From Acidobacteriota bacterium (GTDB lineage Bacteria > Acidobacteriota > Terriglobia > Terriglobales > Acidobacteriaceae): 64,000 nucleotides of DNA. The DNA lies in assembly GCA_016196065.1 (NCBI GenBank), contig JACPYL010000015.1:109947-173946 (forward strand). Reading direction: 5' to 3'. The notes beneath the pieces are model-generated. The model ran no database searches. It saw nothing but the letters and a program-made list of their open reading frames with translations, and was not told the DNA's origin. Every line of letters starts with the position of its first letter. The stretch's first letter is position 1. This document shows, one piece after another, positions 44,961 through 54,385 of this stretch. The position numbers and the translations under genes were made by a program.

Positions 44961-47900
44961 TCAAGACGTGAGCCTCTTCTCCTGCCAGGTCTCATCGAAT
45001 TCAAAATGAATGACAAAGGCCAGGCTTACTTCCACCGCGAACTCGACTTCGCATATTGCATAGGTCTCCTTATCGCCGCTCGCATTGGTCTCGCTCTCCT
45101 GGCCGCCTTTGGCCTCAATGTGGATTCCGATGACGATGATTCCACCGAGCAGTTCCGCTTCACCCTTGAAGATCATTAGAGCGAACATTCCGGAGCCTTT
45201 GTCGGACCATTCCATTTCGAGCCCGATAGCCATCATGACCGACACTTCCCCTACGACTGGCCATTGCGCTGCGAGCTCGAGGCCGACAGCTACTTTGAAT
45301 CCGAAAGACTTTCCCTCCTGCGAATCGATCCCCAATTCCAATCCCAGAATCCCGACAAAATAGACTCCCGCAACGCCTGGTGTGATCGTGAAGCACAGAA
45401 TGTGCAGCTCTCCTTCAATCTCAAGCTGCGCGCCCGACGAAATCATGTCGGCGGTGGCTTCGGCGAGCTCTTCGGAGGTGGCAGGTGAGCCGTCCGAATG
45501 CGTGACGGTCAGAGACTGAGGAGACATGTTGAAGTAAGCTTTTAGAGCAATCGTGCATTCCAGCTTGAAGGTCGGTAACGGTTCGGCCTCAGGTTGGTTC
45601 GGGATCGGCGGTTTGCCGTCAAGGCCCGAGTGAGCAATCTTGACCTCAAGTTCGCCGGGTGGAATCTTGAATTCGATTTCCACTTCTAGGATTCCCTGAA
45701 GCTTCGGCTGCCAGCTGGTCGTGTTGAGATTGCTCATGCTCACGTCCAGTGCCTGGCCCATGTCCTCGCCTCCCAGGAAGCTGAGAATGTCCATGATGGG
45801 CTTGAGAATCGAGCCGAATTTTGTTTTTGGCTTCGGCATCGACGCTTTCTGTCCGTAAGAAGCATCGAAGTCGGTCGAGACGGTTACGATGCTGTTGAAT
45901 CCACCCAGATCAACAACGATGCTGTGATTCTTTGAGTTTGCGGTCCACGGAACCGTAGCAGTCGAATCGAATGCATAGTTGATTTCGCACGGGTTTCCGG
46001 AGCCGGCCGCATCCGAGTAGTCGACATACAGTCTGGAAGTACCGCTGTGCACAATGTCGCGGGTGTATCCAGCGGGCGTGGTGTAATTTCCTCCGGAAGT
46101 CAGTTGCAATTGTCCTGCGGCAACGACGCGAAGATTCGTCCCAGTGGAGGCTCCAAGCGGGAAGGTCGTCGTCGGATCCGGAAAGATGCTTTTGGAATTT
46201 ACCATCGCAAAAGAATCTGCAAAGTAGGGTTGCTGAGTGCTTTTGATATTGGGGTCACTGCGCTGAATGGTGGGCCGCAAGTAGAGGATCTTCTGGGTCC
46301 CCGTCGAATGCAGAATTCCGTAATCGGCTGCAGGGTCGGACGAATGCAAGACGTCCGGTGGATCGGCAAACCGGTAGGGCGCGGTTGGAGTTGTTCCGAG
46401 CCGGCCTTCTCGGATCAGGGACAAGCCTGAGTCCTGATCAATGGCGACGATGTTATTTGAGTTCTCCTGTCTCCGGACCACACTCCAGGAGCCCTCTCGC
46501 GGTAGTTTGATCGACCCGTGACAAGAGGTCACGAACACGAAGTGCCCGCCCATATCGTTGACCCCGGCGACATCCGCGCGGAGCACACGCATGGGTTGCC
46601 CTGATTGGCCGACGTTCACAACGCAATCGACGGGGCCGCCGAGAGGCCCTTCTTCGGTGAGCAGCCGATAAAACTGCTCTGGCGTGAGTGGCTTTTGATA
46701 GGGCGCAAGCTGGACGAATCCACGCTGTTTTCTGGATGGCACGTACCCGGCGTTCGCGCCGATCTCGACATCTTCGATGAGAACATCGGCATCGAAAAAA
46801 ACTTCCTGCATGATGACGTCGTCGGCGGGGACGCCACCAGGTTTGCGATACATCCTGCCCGTATCCTTGATGGACGTCACGTGGTCAATCTGGCCCACCA
46901 GGCCGGGATGAAATTCGAAGGGATTGGGTACCTGTACCTTAGTGGTCCCGACCACCTCGAAGTAGGAAAAGTCGTACTTACCAGGACCCTGCGCTTTCCA
47001 TCCGCTGTCGTAGCGGGTTACGCCGGCACCGCTGGTCCGCTGGATTGTAATGGTTCGAACGACGGGCACACCCCAGGGATACAGAATGCTCTTCACCTGG
47101 ATGATCTCGTGCGATGTGCGCCCGATCAGGACATCAAACTTTGCCTGGCTGGTTGCGGCAATTTCCGCATTGGGATTGAGCCAGTTACTGAACAAAGTGG
47201 CGCCATAGCCGGAAACGTCCATCCGCTCCACTGGCACTCGCGCATTGGCACCGCCCGGCTTGAACTCTGCATTGAAGATGGTATCGACCACTGGTCCGAG
47301 GACGCTCAGTGGCTTTCCTTCGTCGTCGACCGGGACCGTCCCCATCAGCAGGTCAATCAGGTTTCTCGTTTGGATGGTTGCGCCTCGAAACCCAGGTGTT
47401 TCGAATTCGTCTCCGACGTTGGGGCTGGTGGCGACAATCTCCAACTGAATGCCACCTGCTACTTTTGCTGTCTCGAATTCGGGCTGATTGAGATCAATGG
47501 ACGCACGAGGAAGGGTGGTGTCTTTTGGCTTCTGCCAAAGAGCTGCTGCCTTCATTCCGAAGGGGAGATTGAATAGTGCAGTGGCTCTGCCCGGCTGAGC
47601 CTTGTCGTTGTAAGCGGATAGAAAATTATCGATGACGGGGCGGGGCGCGATGGGCACGAGCTTGAAGCTGTCAATCGCAATTAGTGTGGGGCTACCCGTA
47701 TCCGGCGAAGTGGTAGGGGACGGAAATGGGTAGGGCGATGTGTCCGGGTTCTGCACCGTTCGTATCGGCTCCCACTGAATCTGGGGGAGCGTATAGATCT
47801 TCGTGTTAATCGCGTAACTCACCAGGTCGATGCCCTGAATGCTGACCGGCAAATCAGTCGGAAATGGCGCTGCGTCCTTGGGTCTCTCTCGATATATATA

Positions 47901-49868
47901 CGGGGCAAACCCGACACCCATCAGATCGACATTGGTCGAAACATCCAGGAGATAGAGGTTCCCAGTGCTGCGCGCGCCGAACGCGCCTTCGAACAATTTC
48001 GCCAGTCCCTCCGCGTTCGCAGCATCTTCTGCGCGAGTCGTGAGGATAGGATTTTCTCTAGTAAGAAGTCGCCCGCTGGTGCGCACCACGCTGGCACTGG
48101 AGGCCTCAGTGGAACTTTCCGCACCGCTAGCGGGTGCGAGAAGTGCGGTCGCAACTCCGGCCGTTCGCTGCGCACTCGATTTCGAGAAGCCAAGCAGCAT
48201 GTTCACAGAAGTCGGGGAATCCCAGGTCACGAGGGCAAACAGATCGATCCCTGAAAGCGGGGAGCGGCTGTATAGTTCCCGAGCCGTCGTTGTGGACGGT
48301 AGGGAATACGAGGAGACGTACGGATCTGGCAGAGATGGCAACAGATTGTAAATATGGGCAACGACCCTCAGAGCTCCTCGGGTGATCGAGTGCTCTCCTT
48401 CAACGATACCCAACAGGTAAAACTCATCGATTTGCGTCGTCTTGATCAGAGCGTTGGAAAGTGCAAATGCCGTCGGCTTCAGAGCGTTGATGTTCTTTTG
48501 CTGCAGAAGTCGATTGAGAATTCCTTTCGCCTCGACATAGACATAGTGGATGTCCTTGATCTTAAAGTTAATGTACTCCGATTGATCCGAGGTCAGCGCG
48601 AGGCGCTTCTGATCCGCTGTGAGTGGCCGGTCGACCTTGAGAGTTGCCAACACTTCCTTTACGACCAAGGCTTCGATCGATGTTGCGAGACAGTTGTAAA
48701 TCAGGGCGATGTATTTCGGGTATTCCAGGGAGGCCTGCCCGAGCACAACGTTGTCTGCGTTCGTCGAGAATTGCCACAGATCGAATTTCTGCCGGTTGTG
48801 CTTGGAGAGTCCGACGGGAACAGTGATACCGATTCGACCCGGCTCGGCAAGAATATAGGTCTTCTCGAACTCGATTGGCAGGCCCTGCAAATCTTCCCAT
48901 GCGATCTTGAGACCAGCTGAGCAAACAATAGCCAGGGCACCGATTCCGGCGGCCTCTCCCAGTTGGTCGATTGAGACGCCTTGCGTGATAGAAAGGGCCC
49001 ATGCGTTCTCGGCGATGGGGGCGGACATGGAAGGCGTGATCAGAGGCGACTCGACGTTAGATACGTCGACAGAATTCCTGTCGTTATCAAATGCAATGAA
49101 AATCCTGTTGATGACGCTGTCATATCTACTTGGCCTGGCGGCCTGCTTCAGCTTGTAGTTGCTTCCGTACATGGTGGCCGTCATCGTTGACACGGTTGAA
49201 AGAACGGCTCTGCCGGGCGAGCAATCTGCGACCACCTTCTCCGGCAGCACGAGGTCCATATGTTTGGCGTCGTTGCCCGTGGTCGAATTACTATCCGCAG
49301 TGACGGAGGGTTGGGCGAGATCGAGCTTCAGCTGGCAGACATCGTTTTCCCCGACAGTGACGACGTCGCCTATGATCGTGAACGTGCCTTGAAAAACTAT
49401 TTCGCCAGATCGGATCGTCAGGCCAGTGAAAGAGCCGGTGGGTGCGCCCGGTTCGATGTGATTCGCAATAAACCAGACACTGCCCGCAGAAAGCTTCAGT
49501 GACTGCTGTGTCCTGTGTGCTCGTAAGATGTCATCGACTGGAACAGAGAGGAATACGTTGGAAGCAACCTTTCTTGCGATTTTGACTTGCCGCTTGATCC
49601 GATAGAAATCGAACCAGAACAGTTTGCCCAAAGCGTCTTTGAACGGCCCCAGAGTCTTCTCCACGCGCTGCCCGGCTGCCCAAGCCGGTACTGATCGAGG
49701 AGTCTGACTTGAGATGAAGGGAACCTCTCGCCGATTGACGCGGTACTCCCCCGAATTAATCGCGTCTAGAACGTCGCGTTTCAACCGGTCTAGTTTCTGG
49801 GTTTCCTGTGAACCGTGAGCTATAAGCTGGGCTGTCAGCGCGGCGATGTCTTGAACGTTATCAGGCAT
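44961..49868 (-). CDS. giant hypothetical protein, 1635 residues
   Basis: ATG at 49866-49868 with AGGAG upstream. N-terminal ~60 residues are helical ('LTAQLIAHGSQETQKLDRL'); the middle is long and beta-rich with proline-rich linkers ('SPYPFPSPTTSPDTGSP'); the last ~200 residues alternate short amphipathic strands ('LGLELGIDSQEGKSFGFKV', 'EAELLGGIIVIGIHIEAKG'). No catalytic motif, signal peptide or known repeat was identified. It is first in a two-gene operon. It could be a surface, scaffold or toxin-like protein; no function can be claimed. Confidence 0.8.
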   Translation of the reverse strand: MPDNVQDIAALTAQLIAHGSQETQKLDRLKRDVLDAINSGEYRVNRREVPFISSQTPRSVPAWAAGQRVEKTLGPFKDALGKLFWFDFYRIKRQVKIARKVASNVFLSVPVDDILRAHRTQQSLKLSAGSVWFIANHIEPGAPTGSFTGLTIRSGEIVFQGTFTIIGDVVTVGENDVCQLKLDLAQPSVTADSNSTTGNDAKHMDLVLPEKVVADCSPGRAVLSTVSTMTATMYGSNYKLKQAARPSRYDSVINRIFIAFDNDRNSVDVSNVESPLITPSMSAPIAENAWALSITQGVSIDQLGEAAGIGALAIVCSAGLKIAWEDLQGLPIEFEKTYILAEPGRIGITVPVGLSKHNRQKFDLWQFSTNADNVVLGQASLEYPKYIALIYNCLATSIEALVVKEVLATLKVDRPLTADQKRLALTSDQSEYINFKIKDIHYVYVEAKGILNRLLQQKNINALKPTAFALSNALIKTTQIDEFYLLGIVEGEHSITRGALRVVAHIYNLLPSLPDPYVSSYSLPSTTTARELYSRSPLSGIDLFALVTWDSPTSVNMLLGFSKSSAQRTAGVATALLAPASGAESSTEASSASVVRTSGRLLTRENPILTTRAEDAANAEGLAKLFEGAFGARSTGNLYLLDVSTNVDLMGVGFAPYIYRERPKDAAPFPTDLPVSIQGIDLVSYAINTKIYTLPQIQWEPIRTVQNPDTSPYPFPSPTTSPDTGSPTLIAIDSFKLVPIAPRPVIDNFLSAYNDKAQPGRATALFNLPFGMKAAALWQKPKDTTLPRASIDLNQPEFETAKVAGGIQLEIVATSPNVGDEFETPGFRGATIQTRNLIDLLMGTVPVDDEGKPLSVLGPVVDTIFNAEFKPGGANARVPVERMDVSGYGATLFSNWLNPNAEIAATSQAKFDVLIGRTSHEIIQVKSILYPWGVPVVRTITIQRTSGAGVTRYDSGWKAQGPGKYDFSYFEVVGTTKVQVPNPFEFHPGLVGQIDHVTSIKDTGRMYRKPGGVPADDVIMQEVFFDADVLIEDVEIGANAGYVPSRKQRGFVQLAPYQKPLTPEQFYRLLTEEGPLGGPVDCVVNVGQSGQPMRVLRADVAGVNDMGGHFVFVTSCHGSIKLPREGSWSVVRRQENSNNIVAIDQDSGLSLIREGRLGTTPTAPYRFADPPDVLHSSDPAADYGILHSTGTQKILYLRPTIQRSDPNIKSTQQPYFADSFAMVNSKSIFPDPTTTFPLGASTGTNLRVVAAGQLQLTSGGNYTTPAGYTRDIVHSGTSRLYVDYSDAAGSGNPCEINYAFDSTATVPWTANSKNHSIVVDLGGFNSIVTVSTDFDASYGQKASMPKPKTKFGSILKPIMDILSFLGGEDMGQALDVSMSNLNTTSWQPKLQGILEVEIEFKIPPGELEVKIAHSGLDGKPPIPNQPEAEPLPTFKLECTIALKAYFNMSPQSLTVTHSDGSPATSEELAEATADMISSGAQLEIEGELHILCFTITPGVAGVYFVGILGLELGIDSQEGKSFGFKVAVGLELAAQWPVVGEVSVMMAIGLEMEWSDKGSGMFALMIFKGEAELLGGIIVIGIHIEAKGGQESETNASGDKETYAICEVEFAVEVSLAFVIHFEFDETWQEKRLTS

Positions 49869-50203
49869 GCTGGCTCCTGAGTCTTACGAGTTAGGGCCGA
49901 AACCGAAAGGAGAAGTGAACTGCTCCAACAGCCGTTCAGTGTTAAAAACTGAGGGCAGAGCCAGATGTGTCCGATAGAACGGCTGACGGATTGGATGACC
50001 AGAAACCTGTTTTCTAGCCGCTGACTCCCATTGGCCGTTTAAAGGAACCCATCAAGCAAAGCCCGCTTTAGGGCGTGGGAGAAGATCTAATCACACTCGG
50101 AGGGAAGCACGCCCGCTAGGTCTTGAATGTCCGACATGCGCGCGACATTAGACCGCAATTTTCGAGCTATTGTCCTTCCGTAGCTATCTGAAGTCAACAA
50201 CAA
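49869..50203. other. non-coding gap before the giant-gene operon
   Basis: 335 bases with no supported gene. It should contain the promoter of the giant minus-strand genes; no clear sigma-70 boxes stand out. Confidence 0.5.
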
Positions 50204-50497
50204 TTATTGTGATAAATCTCCAACCCGCATGGTAGTGGATTCCTTCCATTCCCGATGGGGTCGGTTCATGAGCAGTTCAATCAAACGTTGAGGCGCGATG
50301 CCCCCAGAATTGTTTCGTACATCGATGATCAGAGTCTTGGGATTGCGAAACTGCCTTACGAGATCCAGAGCGCCCTGCTCAAACGACAGCTGGTTGAAGT
50401 AGGAATCCGGACACACGCTGTTCATATTCCGTTCTGTGGCGGAATCGGACATTCCGCAATCGCCGGATTCGTCAATCTTCATTTCGCAAACGCTCAC
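50204..50497 (-). pseudogene. S41 (C-terminal processing) peptidase fragment
   Basis: 97 codons. 'LVRQFRNPKTLIIDVRNNSGG' compressed to its core, 'LIIDVRNNSGG', is the conserved strand and loop of S41 peptidases that lies before the catalytic Ser. The frame stops before the Ser-Lys active site and the N-terminal part is missing, so it cannot be active. It marks debris at the border of the giant-gene island. Confidence 0.6.
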
Positions 50498-50549
50498 TTG
50501 GCTCGTGAGGAGATTCCCCGAGCGTGATGGTGTGCTTTATCTAGAAAAT

Positions 50550-50801
50550 TCATCCGACTGGCCCGGGTGCGGGCAGCGATTTGTCGAGGGTCTGAATGAA
50601 ACTGCGAACCTGCGGTATTGCCCAGTTCGGGCGAGGATCCGTATCGTAGCTTTTAAAGCTGATAAATGATTCTCCGCGCAGTTGTTTTGCATCCTCCGGT
50701 TGTTGCGCAACGCGTCTGAATATCCGGACAAGGTTCGAGACATTCGCTTTGCGGATATCATTCCCCGGCACATCGAGCATACGAAATGCATTCGGATCCA
50801 T
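50550..50801 (-). pseudogene. small or truncated gene of unknown family
   Basis: 83 codons; ATG at 50799-50801 has a strong GGAGG upstream. The product ('MLDVPGNDIRKANVSNLVRI', 'SYDTDPRPNWAIPQVRSFI') reads as real protein but ends abruptly with 'PAPGPVG' just before the S41 fragment. Probably the 5' end of a gene broken by rearrangement; an intact small gene is possible. Confidence 0.45.
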
Positions 50802-51124
50802 AGGAGACCTCCCTAGCTACCCTCTGATTGGATACTCCTCTTGCCGCGATTGGATACGCTTGCGCTAGTACCCCGAGCTATTCAGAATTCTCTTGCGAAA
50901 TCTCAAGCTTCAGGACGCAAGGTTTGCACAACACACGTCTCCGACCGGAGTGCGTGGTGCCTTCGACACTAATCCTCTGGCTGGGAAGTCGGCGAGTAGA
51001 AGCCCCCTCGGATGAGAAGCCGGAATAGCTTCATCCTTCGTTTCGTCGAATCGGGACAACGATATGCACTGGAGCTTTGAATGTCAAATAACTTCCCAAT
51101 TGGCCTCGGACTCTTGCCTGACAG
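50802..51124. other. non-coding junction region
   Basis: Over 300 bases between the broken minus-strand gene and the DUF932 remnant with no supported gene. It appears to be the junction where the giant-gene island meets the older element sequence. Confidence 0.45.
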
Positions 51125-51529
51125 ATGCATCTCAGAAACACTGTTCTAGGTGGGTTCACAGTGGTCCTGGCGAAGCATACTAAGAGCTTTAACCTGATCG
51201 ACACACTAGCAGTCGGTGTTGATCGGATTCAGCGAAGCTTTGAGCCGATGCGACGTCAGGTGGAGGAGTGGCGTCACGCGCAAATCACTGAGGAACGAGC
51301 AAAGCTGATTCTCTATTCCGCGTTTGTGGATGGCAAGCTGGAAGCGCCACGGAGTCTTCTCTCCGAGGTGCACCGGCTGTACTTCCAACCACAATACGAG
51401 GAATTCTCGCCGCGGACGATGTGGAGCCTGTCGAATGCGTTCACCAGTGCGTTCAAGGAACTGGATCCCGTTCCGCAATTCAAGGCCACCGCGAAATTGG
51501 GCTCATTCCTGGCCCAACTCTCAGCATAG
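51125..51529 (+). pseudogene. DUF932 gene remnant (5' part lost)
   Basis: From 'FTVVLAKHTKSFNLID' to the end, 124 residues align without gaps to residues 117-240 of the complete copy at 40372; I count about 107 identical. The first ~116 residues are absent, and the 11 codons before the match ('MHLRNTVLGG') are unrelated. There is no ribosome-binding site. It is best seen as the surviving 3' end of a duplicated DUF932 gene. Confidence 0.8.
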
Positions 51530-51535
51530 CCAACC

Positions 51536-51581
51536 GGCTCCCCGTTTGTGATTCAGCGATCACGGACGGGGAGCCCCTTTT
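51536..51581 (+). terminator. rho-independent terminator
   Basis: GGCTCCCCG...GTGA pairs with TCAC...CGGGGAGCC (arms 51536-51551 and 51560-51575, one mismatch) around an 8-base loop, followed by CCTTTT. It separates the DUF932 remnant from the PRTRC cassette. Confidence 0.75.
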
Positions 51582-51601
51582 GGGACAAAGGAGCAAAAGC
51601 C

Positions 51602-52108
51602 ATGTTTCAAGAATTGATGCCATTGTTGTCGCAACGCGTCTTGATCGTTACTCTGTCTCGGGTAACCGACGAACAAATCTGTGTCAACGTCATCCCGAAA
51701 TCGCTGAAATCCGACCACCAGAGCGAAGACAGCGCTCTCACTACGCCGCTGGCCGTCACGGGCACTCCCAAAGAGCTGGACGAACAACTGCCGAAGCAAC
51801 TGGTGGAGTTTGTGGAGATTCACCTGGGGCTGTCTTCAACCCTTAAGAGTGCGAAAGAACAGATAGACGCGGCCGCCAAAGCTGCGAGGGAAGCGGCCAG
51901 GAGATCAACGACCTCGAAATCCAACAGCGCGTCCGCCACGAGCGCGACTCAAGGCCCAACGCAGCAGGCAGCGGAAGAATCGACTGCGTCTCACGTATAC
52001 CCTGAGGCTAACGAAGCAGTAGAGACCAGCGGTGTCGCTACGACTGCAGATATTGGTACGGCGAGCACCGGCAACTTGTTTGACGCTGAAATAAAGAACG
52101 GTGACTGA
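51602..52108 (+). CDS. PRTRC system protein E
   Basis: 168 residues, ATG after AAAGGAG. 'MFQELMPLLSQRVLIVTLSR', 'ICVNVIPKSLK', 'LTTPLAVTGTPKELDEQL' match the N-terminal domain of PRTRC protein E; the C-terminal half is Ala/Ser/Thr-rich and disordered. PRTRC cassettes (ParB-related ThiF cassette) are found on plasmids and ICEs; the function of E is unknown. Its partners C, F, B and ThiF lie 5 kb away, beyond the inserted ubiquitin-like cassette. Confidence 0.8.
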   Translation: MFQELMPLLSQRVLIVTLSRVTDEQICVNVIPKSLKSDHQSEDSALTTPLAVTGTPKELDEQLPKQLVEFVEIHLGLSSTLKSAKEQIDAAAKAAREAARRSTTSKSNSASATSATQGPTQQAAEESTASHVYPEANEAVETSGVATTADIGTASTGNLFDAEIKNGD

Positions 52109-52223
52109 ATACTGATCTAGTTGTCCAACAGGGATCGACTGCCAAACAAAAAGGCCAGAGTTTGGAGGAACGATACGGGGTCTCCAAGCGGGCTACGCAG
52201 GGCCAAAACCTCGGCTCTTCAAC

Positions 52224-53081
52224 TCATCGCTTTCCCGGCCAATGTCTTCTTCGAAGCGTAAATTCTTCAGGATCGAGCTCTTCGAGTAGAGAATCTTCGT
52301 GCCCTTCTTCCCTGGCAATCTCGCGTTTGAGCCAAAGCAATGTAATAACGCTGTCGTACGAACGCAGGCCGAGCGACTGTTCCCAGACCTCAGCGCCGTC
52401 TAGCAAGCGTCCGCTCTCTATCCATTCGTTGGCGGCAACTGGCTCGGGATCGTCCGGTACTTCCTTCCCTTTGTACGCCGCCATGGCGTAGCTCGCCGGC
52501 GGCACTTTAACACCACGTTGAAGGAAAAACCGAAAACTGTCCGATTTGCGTGACCACTGAATTACTTCGTTCGTACTCCAGATCACGGCGCACGGAGTGC
52601 CCACCAGGTCGCAGAATCGCCGCGCTGAAGCTGAAAGAGACGCCTGATACTCTTGCGCGACGCTTTGTATGTTTTGGAGGGAGGGGCTCCGACTGTTTAT
52701 CACAGCCCCGATTTCTTTAGAGGGAAGCAGAAGTTCAGCTGCGAATTCATCGGCCGCCTTTTCGATCTGCTTTGCGTCCGCGGACCAGTTCCCGACATCC
52801 GAAGGGCTGCAAGCAGCGGAGGCACCATGAAGAACCCGATGCCCGATCTCGTGTGCAACGGTAAAACGCTTCCTTCCGAATTCGCGGATTGAGCTGTTCA
52901 CCGCGATAATGCCCCTAGAGTCGATCGATGACCTCAGCAGCGCCCCGTCACATCCCGCCAGGGGGAGTTCTCGAATAGAGAGGCGGAATTCTTCAGCGAC
53001 TGCCGCGAGGTCGACACAGCCTTTTATCTGTAGTTCCTCGCGCAGAGCACTTGCATAAAGGGAACTTCGGGATAGATTCAT
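52224..53081 (-). CDS. ImmA/IrrE-type zinc metalloprotease
   Basis: 285 residues. 'RFTVAHEIGHRVLHG' carries the zinc-binding HExxH (His77, Glu78, His81), and 'IEKAADEFAAELLLP' supplies the third ligand region, both standard for ImmA/IrrE proteases. Family members cleave phage-type or stress repressors (ImmR, DdrO). It is third in a minus-strand operon with a sigma-like factor and a small charged protein, six bases after the latter. A likely substrate is one of those partners; that is inference. Confidence 0.85.
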   Translation of the reverse strand: MNLSRSSLYASALREELQIKGCVDLAAVAEEFRLSIRELPLAGCDGALLRSSIDSRGIIAVNSSIREFGRKRFTVAHEIGHRVLHGASAACSPSDVGNWSADAKQIEKAADEFAAELLLPSKEIGAVINSRSPSLQNIQSVAQEYQASLSASARRFCDLVGTPCAVIWSTNEVIQWSRKSDSFRFFLQRGVKVPPASYAMAAYKGKEVPDDPEPVAANEWIESGRLLDGAEVWEQSLGLRSYDSVITLLWLKREIAREEGHEDSLLEELDPEEFTLRRRHWPGKR

Positions 53082-53087
53082 CGCGAT

Positions 53088-53582
53088 CTACTCGGAATCC
53101 GCACGCCGTTTTGTAGAAGCCGCATCGTTCTTATCCAACTCATCCTGCAGTGTAGCCAACTGCTTTCGATCAGCATCCGTCAAATCCTTCTTGTTTCGAA
53201 ATGCAGGTTGCATGGCGGCCTGAGTCAGTCCTGGCTCGGCCAGTGCGACGGTCTCTTTGACTTTGTCGAAGATTGATCGGATAGCAGCTTTCGCCTTGTT
53301 CGCCTCGGTATTGACTCTATCTGCGAAGCTGGCAGGCTTTAGTTGATGGAGTGCATCTCTCAATTCTGCAGGGACACTCTTCCCTTGAGACAAATAGCGG
53401 CGACCGGCCAGTTCCTGGAGACGCTGGTGAGCCTTCGCGGTTACAGCATCCGCATCAATTCCTGAGGACTCTAGCAAGTTTGCTACTTCCTCATCGTCCA
53501 GTTCTTCTAAGGAAGGGACAAGGGCGTCAACCACGTCTCGGAATGATTCGCGCGCCTCGTCTGAAGTCTTTTTGTCCTTCAT
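53088..53582 (-). CDS. small charged protein between sigma-like factor and protease
   Basis: 164 residues, ATGA overlap with the sigma-like gene. Strongly helical and charged ('VPSLEELDDEEVANLLESSG', 'DRKQLATLQDELDKNDAAS'). No recognised domain. Its place between a sigma-like factor and an IrrE-type protease suggests an anti-sigma or repressor role, subject to cleavage; this is a hypothesis. Confidence 0.6.
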   Translation of the reverse strand: MKDKKTSDEARESFRDVVDALVPSLEELDDEEVANLLESSGIDADAVTAKAHQRLQELAGRRYLSQGKSVPAELRDALHQLKPASFADRVNTEANKAKAAIRSIFDKVKETVALAEPGLTQAAMQPAFRNKKDLTDADRKQLATLQDELDKNDAASTKRRADSE

Positions 53583-54235
53583 ACTGGCCCCGCTTCCTTC
53601 GGCTTGTATCCCTGCTCTTGCAGGAGCCGATCGAACCTCTTTTTTCTATTCTGAATGTCGGCAGCAGTGGTCATGCAAACCGCCGCAATCTCCCTTGGTT
53701 TGAGGGCGTTCACCTCGAAAACGGCAACGGCCATTTCCTTAAGTTCAGGATCGTTTTCCACCAGAGAATATACATTTGCCTTGAATGCTTCACCGTCCAG
53801 CCACTCCCCCAGATCCTCCCCTTCGGCCCGCAGGTCAGCCAGCACTTTTTCGTGCCCTTCGTGTCCATCTTCAGTCACAGCAACCGGATCAAGGAAGTCC
53901 ACCCGCTTGTGTTCCGCACGATCCAGGGCGTCGAGAATGTCGCGTTCCATTGCAACTGTTAGGTGCCGAATCAGCCCTCCCATACCCTTGGAACCGTCAT
54001 GCCGAAGCTCACCCACGGCAAACATCGCCACCACCTGGATCGCAAAGTCTTCAGGAGATAATCCCGTTCCCTCGACAACTCTTTCATTATCCGCGGTTTG
54101 GCAGGCACTCAGGAATCTCCACGCATGGGCAGTAAGCCGGAGGACAAGGCGCTGGTAGTCGATCGGCTCGGCTGATTCCGGCGGCAATACGAGCCTCCCA
54201 TTCAGCAAGCGGACGAGACCTACATTTCTTGCCAT
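53579..54235 (-). CDS. sigma-factor-like regulator
   Basis: 218 residues. The region around 'SPEDFAIQVVAMFAVGELR' and 'IRHLTVAMERDILDALDRAE' resembles sigma region 2 of ECF-type factors, and 'AVAVFEVNALKPREIAAVC' followed by 'TTAADIQNRKKRFDRLL' resembles the region 4 helix-turn-helix. It is divergent from the CEHH-E2-JAMM-E1 genes, so the 150-base space between (54236-54385) should hold both promoters. It is the likely transcriptional controller of the cassette. Similarity is moderate, and a repurposed sigma-like DNA-binding protein is possible. Confidence 0.6.
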   Translation of the reverse strand: MARNVGLVRLLNGRLVLPPESAEPIDYQRLVLRLTAHAWRFLSACQTADNERVVEGTGLSPEDFAIQVVAMFAVGELRHDGSKGMGGLIRHLTVAMERDILDALDRAEHKRVDFLDPVAVTEDGHEGHEKVLADLRAEGEDLGEWLDGEAFKANVYSLVENDPELKEMAVAVFEVNALKPREIAAVCMTTAADIQNRKKRFDRLLQEQGYKPKEAGPV

Positions 54236-54385
54236 CCCGTGGCAAAAAATCTAGTGCTGAACCGCTACACAACCGTACCTGCCGGGTGGGTGGCGCAAGA
54301 CACCCCGCCGGAACTGAAGTCGAGAATACACCAGCGAATTTGGGCGAGCCAACCTTTGTTCGCCGGAAGAGAGTCGGAGGTCGTC

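Noticed and set aside
46605..47576. 323-codon plus-strand frame inside the 1635-residue gene
   Set aside because: Shadow of the long minus-strand frame; no start signal and no family features.
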